Source: Pediococcus stilesii
GTDB taxonomy: Bacteria > Bacillota > Bacilli > Lactobacillales > Lactobacillaceae
Assembly: GCF_001437075.1 (NCBI RefSeq)
Contig: NZ_JQBX01000013.1
Coordinates: 1-57,948 of the forward strand
Direction: 5' to 3'
DNA: 57,948 nt
Position 1 is the stretch's first letter, and every line of letters begins with the position of its first letter. Below are positions 27,454-34,198 of the stretch, in pieces. The position numbers were made by a program, and so were the translations under genes. The notes beneath the pieces are model-generated. The model searched no databases. It saw nothing but the letters and a program-made list of their open reading frames with translations, and was not told the DNA's origin.

Positions 27454-27630
27454 ATGCAATTCAAAAAATACAGCACAGCTTGGTACAGCATTGCACTCGA
27501 CACAGAAAAGCAGGTATTTATCGCTAATGATAAAGCCCAACCGGAGTTTCATGCAACTGGCGTAACAATTGAAGAAGCTGTTAACAATCTTCAAAGCCTA
27601 GAAGAAAATTCATTCAGCAAGCTAGCATAA
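27454..27630 (+). CDS. Small 58-residue protein, HicB-like pattern
   Basis: A short gene with an excellent ribosome binding site (TAGGAGG, 7 bases before ATG) and its own terminator. The protein is 58 residues, starts MQFKKYSTAWYSIALD and ends SFSKLA. The order of strands followed by PEFHATGVTIEEAVNNLQSL resembles the beta-beta-beta-alpha fold of HicB-like proteins (pattern ATG.T.EEA..N), but no HicA-type partner is nearby. A perfect cre site upstream implies carbon catabolite control. Function is unknown. Confidence 0.75.
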   Translation: MQFKKYSTAWYSIALDTEKQVFIANDKAQPEFHATGVTIEEAVNNLQSLEENSFSKLA

Positions 27631-27666
27631 CTTAACTCTTTACTGAGCTTTATCAAATAGAATTGA

Positions 27667-27711
27667 AAAAGGGACTATGACCGAATTATCTTTTCGGCAT
27701 GGTCCTTTTTT
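27667..27711. terminator. Bidirectional intrinsic terminator
   Basis: AAAAAGGGACTATGACCGAA pairs with TTCGGCATGGTCCTTTTTT with a few mismatches; it separates the small gene from the convergent Nudix gene. Confidence 0.85.
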
Positions 27712-27733
27712 GTACTTATAGCATCTAAAATAT

Positions 27734-28150
27734 TTATCCCTTAATCTTTTCTACATACTGATTAACGCGTTCCAGTGTTTGCTTTAGATTTAAATAAGTC
27801 AATTTTTCACGAGCCGTTGTGTAATCAAACCAGCCAGCAGCACTAATTTCTTCACGCTGTAAACGCAGTACAACGTCCTTTTGGACTTCTGAGCTAAACA
27901 AAGTAACCCTTTTATCATTACTGCCGACCTTATAATTCAGCACGTCGTAAAAATTTTCATCAATTTCAGCGCGAATTCCGGTTTCTTCATAGATTTCACG
28001 TTTAGCCGCTTCGATGACAGATTCTTTTCCTTCAATATGACCTTTGGGAAATCCCCAAAATGCACTCGTTGCGCTTTCTAGTAGTAGATAATATGGTTTT
28101 TGGTTTCGCATTTGGTACACCACTGCCCCGCCGTCAAGTTCTAAAGCCAT
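27734..28150 (-). CDS. Nudix hydrolase (diadenosine tetraphosphatase type)
   Basis: A 138-residue Nudix protein. The Nudix box runs GHIEGKESVIEAAKREIYEE with TGI after it, matching Gx5Ex7REUxEExGU. The start LDGGAVVYQ and WGFPKGHIE are typical of asymmetric Ap4A hydrolases. It would split nucleoside polyphosphates in the cytosol. It stands alone. Confidence 0.88.
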   Translation of the reverse strand: MALELDGGAVVYQMRNQKPYYLLLESATSAFWGFPKGHIEGKESVIEAAKREIYEETGIRAEIDENFYDVLNYKVGSNDKRVTLFSSEVQKDVVLRLQREEISAAGWFDYTTAREKLTYLNLKQTLERVNQYVEKIKG

Positions 28151-28240
28151 GTCAAAGCCTCCATTTCTTAGTTAATATAGATTATAACAGTCTCTGGACT
28201 CAGATTTAATATTTTTATGGTTTAGAGTAAACAATTTACA

Positions 28241-28269
28241 TTGACGTAACTATCTCCATTAAGTATCAT
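28241..28269 (+). promoter_or_regulatory. Promoter of the APC permease gene at 28298
   Basis: TTGACG and TATCAT are 17 bases apart, 28 bases before the ATG. Confidence 0.7.
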
Positions 28270-28297
28270 TAAAAAGATATTAGAAAGTAGGTGTGCT

Positions 28298-29686
28298 ATG
28301 AGCTTATCGAATAAATTTTTTAGAAAAGAATCACTTGATAATTATCTTAAAGTTGATTCAAAGTTTGAAAAAACCCTCGGCCCCAAAGATTTACTAGCCC
28401 TGGGAATTGGAGCAGTGATTGGAACTGGAATCTTTATTCTACCAGGAACCGTGGCAGCATTAAAGGCGGGCCCATCAATCACACTCTCCTTTGTCATTGC
28501 CGCTGCGGTCTGTGCCCTGGCTGGAATGTGTTACGCTGAATTCGCGGCCTCACTACCAGTTGCCGGGAGCGCATATTCATATGGGACGATTGTCTACGGT
28601 GAACTTCCGGGTTGGCTCTTAGGATGGGCATTAATTTTAGAGTATGTATTAGCCGTTGCTGCCGTTTCGACAGGATGGTCCGCATATTTTGGATCGTTCA
28701 TCCAAGGCTTTGGAATTAAACTACCCGCCGCCATCTCTGGTTCATTTAATCCCAGTCATGGTACCTATATTAACCTGTTTGCCATCGTTATTGTCTTATT
28801 AATCGCGTTTCTTCTAAATCGCGGTTTTAAATCATCAATCAGAATTAATAATTTTATGGTATTTGTCAAAATTGCCATTATTTTAATTTTTATTCTAATT
28901 GGAATGTTCTACATCAAACCTGGTAACTGGAAACCCTACTTTCCATTTGGATTTCACGGTACACTAGCTGGGGCTTCAACCGTATTTTTTGCTTATTTAG
29001 GTTTTGATACGGTCTCTTCTTCAGCCGCCGAGGTTAAGAATCCGTCAAAAACAATGCCAATCGGAATTATTGGAACTTTAATTATCGCCACCATTTTTTA
29101 CGTGGCCGTTTCGGTCGTCTTAACTGGGATGGTTTCATACACTAAATTAAATGTGGCCGATCCCGTTGCCCTAGCCCTTCAATTAGTACATCAAAATTGG
29201 ACCGCAGGATTATTATCTTTTGGTGCCTTAGCTGGAATGACCACAATGATGATCTCGATGATTTATGGTAGCTCACGGTTAGTTTATGCCACTGGACGCG
29301 ATGGTTTGCTTCCTAAGGCACTTGGACAATTAGTGGGAGAACATCATTCCCCTAAGAACGCAATGATTGTTGTGACAATTTTTATCGCTTTTCTGGGTGG
29401 TTTTGTTCCATTAGATCAACTAACCAATCTAGTTAACATTGGGACCCTCTTCGCGTTCACTCTAGTTTCTTTTGGAATTATTCCACTTCGTAAAAGGCGT
29501 GATATTCCAAATAGTGGATTTAAAGTTCCCGGGTACCCTGTTATCCCAATCATCTCGGGATTAGCTTGTATTTATCTAATAACGACCCTTTCTGTAGAAA
29601 CCTGGATCGGTTCGGCAATTTGGTTTACCATTGGGTTAATTATTTATTTCAGCTACGGAATTAATCATAGTAAGCTATCAAATTAA
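28298..29686 (+). CDS. APC-family amino acid permease (YfnA/CAT type)
   Basis: A 462-residue membrane transporter with twelve predicted helices. The helix 1 motif GIGAVIGTGIFILPG is the classical APC substrate-binding loop, and FVIAAAVCALAGMCYAEFA follows as in cationic amino acid transporters. It imports an amino acid in exchange or with protons; the exact substrate is not readable. It is a single-gene unit with its own promoter and terminator. Confidence 0.92.
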   Translation: MSLSNKFFRKESLDNYLKVDSKFEKTLGPKDLLALGIGAVIGTGIFILPGTVAALKAGPSITLSFVIAAAVCALAGMCYAEFAASLPVAGSAYSYGTIVYGELPGWLLGWALILEYVLAVAAVSTGWSAYFGSFIQGFGIKLPAAISGSFNPSHGTYINLFAIVIVLLIAFLLNRGFKSSIRINNFMVFVKIAIILIFILIGMFYIKPGNWKPYFPFGFHGTLAGASTVFFAYLGFDTVSSSAAEVKNPSKTMPIGIIGTLIIATIFYVAVSVVLTGMVSYTKLNVADPVALALQLVHQNWTAGLLSFGALAGMTTMMISMIYGSSRLVYATGRDGLLPKALGQLVGEHHSPKNAMIVVTIFIAFLGGFVPLDQLTNLVNIGTLFAFTLVSFGIIPLRKRRDIPNSGFKVPGYPVIPIISGLACIYLITTLSVETWIGSAIWFTIGLIIYFSYGINHSKLSN

Positions 29687-29714
29687 CTATCATTCGTCAC
29701 ACTCTACTGCATAC

Positions 29715-29750
29715 AAAAAGGTCAAGACTTATTTCGTCTTGACCTTTTTT
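29715..29750. terminator. Bidirectional intrinsic terminator
   Basis: AAAAAGGTCAAGAC pairs perfectly with GTCTTGACCTTTTTT around a 7-base loop, between the convergent permease and deaminase genes. Confidence 0.92.
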
Positions 29751-29775
29751 ATGTCATTAACTGTAGTCAAAATAG

Positions 29776-31566
29776 TTAATTCTTTTTCGTTGTTGATTGA
29801 ATTGGATTAAAATAACTTAATTTTGTGTAATCAACGTTACCACCGTCCGTGATCGCTAAATCCGGAATAGCAGTAATCGGTAGAAATGAAAGATAAAATA
29901 GCGGATCTGGGAGGCGACTTCCCAGTTCATTAGCCGCCCGCTTTAATTCCAATTCTTTTTGAACTAATTGATCTAACGGCAGGTCAGTAGTAATCCCTGC
30001 AATTGGTAGTTCTAAGAGTGCCAAGATTTTTCCATCTTTAACTACCACTTGTCCCCCGCCATTTTGAATTAGCGTATTTGCCGCTAACGTCATATCATCA
30101 AAGTCAACCCCTGCCACTACCAGATTATTATCATCGGGAGAAGCTGAAGTTGCGATTGCGCCATTTTGGAGTGACCATCCCGAAATAAACCCGAGCGATT
30201 GATTTTGGTTAATACCAAAACGTTCAATCACTGAGACCATTGCAACATCTTTATTTACATCTGGCATTACAATTCCGTTGGTAACGTCTAATTCAACGTC
30301 CTTTGCTTTTCGGACAAATGGCCCAACACTATTAATAGTACGAACAACAGCCGTTTGGTCATTTTGATCAACCTGATACATAAAATCACTCTTTTGCATC
30401 AAATCATGCTTCAAACTTCCCTGAAGCCGCTTTGAACGAACCGGAGGAACAAATTCCACCTGTTCTTCTTGATTTAAAGTAATTACTTTTCCTTTACTAA
30501 TGACGCTCTCTACATTGAACGTTCCGGGCTGATCAACTAGTAAAATATCAGCATCTTTCCCTGGAGCAATCGAACCAACTTGATCATCAATATGATAAGC
30601 CTCAGCACTGTTTAAAGTTGCCATTTGAATGGCAGTCATCGGTGATACTCCGGCCTTGATTGCCAAATGAACCATGTGATCTAAATGACCGTTTTTCAAA
30701 AGATCGTGTGCCGTGACATCATCACTACAAAAACTAGTATGCCGCGCCACCCCAGGAGCACCCTCGGTAATTGCGCGAATGTTCTCCTTTAAAAATTTTG
30801 TCACTGAAGATTCTCTGATTACTGTATGAATTCCCTTACGCGCTTTTTCTAAGAACTCTTCATGCGAGTAGCTTTCATGATCAACATGAACTCGACCCAT
30901 TAAAAATTGGTTCAAATCTTTGCCAGTTGCCATTGGTGAACAGCCAAAAATAGGCTTATGGTACTTTTGAGATATCAAAATTGCTTTTAATGTGTCTTCG
31001 TCTTTAGTTTCAATCGCTTCACGAACGGTTTCCCACACGCCATATGACCTTTCAGTAGGTTGAATTCTCTCATGGTCAGCGGCTGAAACGTTATATGCAA
31101 TTGTCGACTTTGGAATCGTATACGGTGTCTTATATGGTAAGCCCCAGAAAACTTTTAACGGACTGTGATCTATTTCATCAAAAATTTCATCAAGACCATC
31201 TACGCCGATCACAGAAATATACTCATCTAATCCGGATACAATACTTGTCGTGCCGCGCGGAACAACCGCTTGTGCGAAACGCGTCATCCCCATTTTGCTG
31301 CACTCAACATGAATATGTCCATCAATCATTCCGGGGGCAAGATATTTCCCAGTCGCATCAATTCGTTTGGTATTTTCTCCGATATAATCTGAGATATCAC
31401 TATCGACCGCCACAATTCTTTCCTTATATATTGCAACGTTTGCTAGATAATACTCACTGGTATCAACATTAATTAATGTTCCATTTTCAATAACAATATC
31501 AGCAGAAATCTTAGCAGCACCGGCATCAATATAGTTTCCCAGTTCATTAACACTTATCATTTTCAA
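29776..31566 (-). CDS. Adenine deaminase-like amidohydrolase with altered metal site
   Basis: The 596-residue protein has the adenine deaminase (Ade) layout: an amidohydrolase barrel with GHIHVE (His84, His86) and an Ade C-terminal domain from about 400. It is close to the family over long stretches (IRESSVTKFL, SIAPGKDADILLVD, VDHES). Two family motifs are changed: DPHE is G-L-D114-E and D-G-H-x-P is F-G-C209-S-P, so two conserved His are Asp and Cys. It may be a diverged subfamily with another substrate. It follows a purine permease gene after 10 bases, so uptake of the substrate and its deamination are co-expressed; adenine remains the best guess. Confidence 0.8.
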   Translation of the reverse strand: MKMISVNELGNYIDAGAAKISADIVIENGTLINVDTSEYYLANVAIYKERIVAVDSDISDYIGENTKRIDATGKYLAPGMIDGHIHVECSKMGMTRFAQAVVPRGTTSIVSGLDEYISVIGVDGLDEIFDEIDHSPLKVFWGLPYKTPYTIPKSTIAYNVSAADHERIQPTERSYGVWETVREAIETKDEDTLKAILISQKYHKPIFGCSPMATGKDLNQFLMGRVHVDHESYSHEEFLEKARKGIHTVIRESSVTKFLKENIRAITEGAPGVARHTSFCSDDVTAHDLLKNGHLDHMVHLAIKAGVSPMTAIQMATLNSAEAYHIDDQVGSIAPGKDADILLVDQPGTFNVESVISKGKVITLNQEEQVEFVPPVRSKRLQGSLKHDLMQKSDFMYQVDQNDQTAVVRTINSVGPFVRKAKDVELDVTNGIVMPDVNKDVAMVSVIERFGINQNQSLGFISGWSLQNGAIATSASPDDNNLVVAGVDFDDMTLAANTLIQNGGGQVVVKDGKILALLELPIAGITTDLPLDQLVQKELELKRAANELGSRLPDPLFYLSFLPITAIPDLAITDGGNVDYTKLSYFNPIQSTTKKN

Positions 31567-31576
31567 ACCTCAACTT

Positions 31577-32926
31577 TTAGGATTTTGGAACAATATTTAA
31601 AACATATAGTAAGACGATGAACACAATCATCATTATCCACATAATGTAGTTAATTTCTTTTCTTCGTCCAGCAGCAACCATCAAAATAGGATAAGTTAAA
31701 AATCCGAACGCAATTCCGTATGAAATATTATAGGTCAATGGCATTCCAACAACCGTTAAGAAAGCTGGCATTGCGATTTCAAATTTATCCCATTCAATTT
31801 CACGTAGCGCTGAAACCATTAAAACCCCTACAACAATTAAAGCTGGTGCCGTCACTTGGTTCGTTACCACGGTGAGCAGTGGCGAAAATAGCATACTGAA
31901 AGCAAACAACACTGCCACTGTTAATGACGTTAGTCCTGTCTTCCCACCAATCGCAATTCCCGCTGAAGATTCAACGTAGGCAGCCGTTGGTGTAGTACCC
32001 ATTACGGATCCGCCAAGCATTGAAATTGAGTCCGCCATTAGAGCTTTCCCAATTCGAGGCATTTTGTTGTTCTTCATAATTCCTGCTTGTTGAGCTAGTC
32101 CAATTAATGTACCCGCGGTATCAAAAAAGGCCACTAACAAGAAAATTAAAACAACCGCCCACATTTGTGGATCTACCATTGTCGGAAGTTCAGCAATTCC
32201 AACCCCAAATGTTGGTTTCATACTTGGTGCAAGTGAAATAATGCTACTTGGCATTTTAATCAAACCGGTAATTAAGCCCACTGCGGCCGTTGAAACCAAA
32301 CCAATAAAAATTGATCCCGGTACTTTTTTAGCCATTAAAATGGCAATTACAAAAATTCCAAAAATTGTTAACCACGTTGTTGGAACAGTTAGTGAACCAA
32401 TCTCCACAAGCGAGGTTTTACTTCCAACTACTAGTCCACCGCCCTGTAATCCGACAAACGCAATGAAAATCCCAATTCCAGCTGCCATCGCTAGTTTTAA
32501 ATCCTTTGGAATTGCATCAATCACAATTTCTCGAACTTTTAAGAAAGAAAGAATCGTAAACAAGACAGATGCTACGAAAACACCAGCCATTGCTTTCTGC
32601 CACGAAATCCCCATTCCAAGTACCACTGAAAATGTGAAAAAGGCGTTATCGCCAAGTCCCGGGGCAATCGCAATTGGATAATTAGCTAAAAAGGCCATCA
32701 GGGCACTTCCCAAAATTGCAGATAAGGCAGTCGCCGTGAATACGGCCCCCTTGTCCATTCCTGCAGCACCTAAGATACTTGGATTAACAAATAAAATATA
32801 TGCCATGGATACAAAAGTGGTTAGTCCTGCTAAAAGTTCTCGCCTAACCGTTGTTTTTTGTTCCGTTAAATGGAACGTTCTTTCAAGAAATCCCTTGTTC
32901 GTTTCCATACTGCTTGGATTTTCCAT
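31577..32926 (-). CDS. NCS2-family purine permease (AzgA/PbuG type)
   Basis: A 449-residue membrane transporter of the guanine/hypoxanthine/adenine branch of NCS2, with about twelve helices. Typical stretches are TFVSMAYILFVNPSILG, APGLGDNAFFTF, AFFDTAGTLIGLA and GTTPTAAYVESSAGI. The long frame begins at 32980, but GGAGG lies before an ATG at 32926, which is the normal start. It is the first gene of the operon with the Ade-like gene and is divergent from the adenosine deaminase-like gene. Confidence 0.93.
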   Translation of the reverse strand: MENPSSMETNKGFLERTFHLTEQKTTVRRELLAGLTTFVSMAYILFVNPSILGAAGMDKGAVFTATALSAILGSALMAFLANYPIAIAPGLGDNAFFTFSVVLGMGISWQKAMAGVFVASVLFTILSFLKVREIVIDAIPKDLKLAMAAGIGIFIAFVGLQGGGLVVGSKTSLVEIGSLTVPTTWLTIFGIFVIAILMAKKVPGSIFIGLVSTAAVGLITGLIKMPSSIISLAPSMKPTFGVGIAELPTMVDPQMWAVVLIFLLVAFFDTAGTLIGLAQQAGIMKNNKMPRIGKALMADSISMLGGSVMGTTPTAAYVESSAGIAIGGKTGLTSLTVAVLFAFSMLFSPLLTVVTNQVTAPALIVVGVLMVSALREIEWDKFEIAMPAFLTVVGMPLTYNISYGIAFGFLTYPILMVAAGRRKEINYIMWIMMIVFIVLLYVLNIVPKS

Positions 32927-32966
32927 TATAAAAATTTCCTCCACGTTTTTCTTTATTAACTTCCAT

Positions 32967-32995
32967 ATTATTCCATACATTAAAGTTTATTTCAA
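32967..32995 (-). promoter_or_regulatory. Promoter of the purine permease operon
   Basis: On the minus strand TTGAAA and AATAAT (5/6) are separated by 17 bases, about 40 bases before the permease ATG. Confidence 0.65.
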
Positions 32996-33000
32996 ACTAT

Positions 33001-33012
33001 AATATTCGTATT
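33001..33012 (-). promoter_or_regulatory. PurBox-like element 1
   Basis: On the minus strand AATACGAATATT carries the CGAA core of PurR boxes with A/T flanks and lies 5 bases upstream of the permease -35. It differs from the usual form by one base after CGAA. A single copy is weak evidence. Confidence 0.3.
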
Positions 33013-33063
33013 TTGAATATAATTAATCTAAAAATATGTTATTATATAATAATAATAGAAAAT

Positions 33064-33075
33064 AAAACGAACTTT
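33064..33075 (+). promoter_or_regulatory. PurBox-like element 2
   Basis: AAAACGAACTTT holds a CGAAC core with A/T flanks like PurR boxes, just before the ribosome binding site of the adenosine deaminase-like gene. It and element 1 point in opposite directions, 51 bases apart, wider than usual for a PurR pair. Confidence 0.3.
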
Positions 33076-33095
33076 TTAGGAAGGGGAATTCAAAC

Positions 33096-34109
33096 ATGTC
33101 TGAAATTACTGAACAATTTACATCCGGATTACCTAAAGCTGAACTTCATCTTCATATCGAAGGAACTCTCGAACCCGAGTTAAAGTTAAAATTAGCAAAA
33201 AGAAATAACGTTGACATCGGTCAAACCACTATTGAAGAGGTTCAAAAAACTTATCAATATGATGATTTAGCATCTTTTTTAAATGTATATTATCCAGCAA
33301 TGAATGTTCTTCAAACTGAACAAGATTTTTACGATTTAGCTTTTGCGTACTTGTCAAAAGCAGCGCAAAATAATGTTCGACATGTTGAAATCTTTTTTGA
33401 TCCACAGGCACATACTAGTCGAGGAATTTCATTTAAAACCGTCATTGATGGTTTGTATCAAGCAACGGTTGATGCTCGCGCTTTAAACGTTGATGCAGCC
33501 CTCATCATGTGTTTCTTAAGAGATTTTTCAAAAGAATCAGCTCGAAAAACTCTTGAAGAGGCCCTGATCTATAAAGATAAGATTGTCGGTGTTGGTCTCG
33601 ATTCAGATGAACATAACAATCCACCATTAAAATTTGCTCGTCAATTTGAGGATGCCGCAGCTGCTGGTCTTCATCGGACCGTTCATTGTGACATTGATCA
33701 AAAGGATTCGATTGAACATATTCGACAAGCACTTGAAATTATGGAAGTCGAGCGACTGGACCACGGGACCAATATCGTTGAAGATCCTGATCTTGTTAAT
33801 TTGGTTGCCAAAAAGCAAATTGGATTAACATCTTGTCCACTTTCAAATGGCTTCGTCTCTCCTGAAATGAAGGGAAAAGAAGTTTTAGAGCTTCTTGATC
33901 AAGGGGTTAAAGTTTCAATTCATTCCGATGATCCAGCCTATTTTGGCGGTTACATTAGTGACAATTACTTTGCAATTGCTAAAAAATTCAATTTAAGCCG
34001 CGAACAAGTTGTGCAATTAGCTCGAAACTCTTTTGAAACGTCATGGATTAGTCCTGAGCAAAAGAATATCTACTTAAACGAGCTATCTGAATACGTCAAA
34101 AACAATTAA
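33096..34109 (+). CDS. Adenosine/adenine deaminase-like protein lacking the HAGE Glu
   Basis: A 337-residue metal-dependent deaminase. Zinc ligands are His18 and His20 (AELHLHIEG), His197 and the Asp pair in SDDPAYFGGY (278-279), with DHG at 222-224. SDDPAYFGGY and TSCPLSN are closer to the adenine deaminase branch of the family than to true adenosine deaminase. The catalytic H-A-G-E is H197-C-D-I here: the proton-shuttling Glu is Ile200, with Asp199 next to it. Activity on adenine or adenosine is therefore uncertain. It is divergent from the purine permease/Ade-like operon and is followed by a terminator-like hairpin. Confidence 0.82.
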   Translation: MSEITEQFTSGLPKAELHLHIEGTLEPELKLKLAKRNNVDIGQTTIEEVQKTYQYDDLASFLNVYYPAMNVLQTEQDFYDLAFAYLSKAAQNNVRHVEIFFDPQAHTSRGISFKTVIDGLYQATVDARALNVDAALIMCFLRDFSKESARKTLEEALIYKDKIVGVGLDSDEHNNPPLKFARQFEDAAAAGLHRTVHCDIDQKDSIEHIRQALEIMEVERLDHGTNIVEDPDLVNLVAKKQIGLTSCPLSNGFVSPEMKGKEVLELLDQGVKVSIHSDDPAYFGGYISDNYFAIAKKFNLSREQVVQLARNSFETSWISPEQKNIYLNELSEYVKNN

Positions 34110-34120
34110 TTTTAACTATT

Positions 34121-34198
34121 AAAAAAGCCTCCCGTTATAAATGTTTCACAACATTAGGCGTATAATGTGAAACATAAATAATCGCGGAGGCTTTTTTT
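34121..34198 (+). terminator. Two-part hairpin: add terminator that contains the pepX ribosome binding site
   Basis: The outer arms AAAAAAGCCTCC (34121-34132) and GGAGGCTTTTTTT (34186-34198) form a terminator-like stem with T tract; the inner arms ATGTTTCACA (34141-34150) and TGTGAAACAT (34166-34175) pair perfectly around 15 bases. GGAGG in the outer 3' arm is also the pepX ribosome binding site, 8 bases before its ATG at 34199. TATAAT at 34161-34166 overlaps the start of the inner right arm and could start a pepX transcript that lacks the left arms. Confidence 0.75.

Noticed and set aside
27330-27503. N-terminal extension of the guanylate kinase-like protein.
   Set aside because: It overlaps a convincing small gene and cre site on the other strand, and a ribosome binding site supports the start at 27329.
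32927-33095. Purine riboswitch before the purine permease or deaminase.
   Set aside because: The region is short and AT-rich with no conserved three-way junction core; promoter and box-like elements explain it.
34142-34174. TGTTTCAC and GTGAAACA are the two half sites of the chromosomal parS palindrome.
   Set aside because: They are 17 bases apart, whereas parS needs a contiguous 16-bp palindrome; the hairpin before pepX explains them better.
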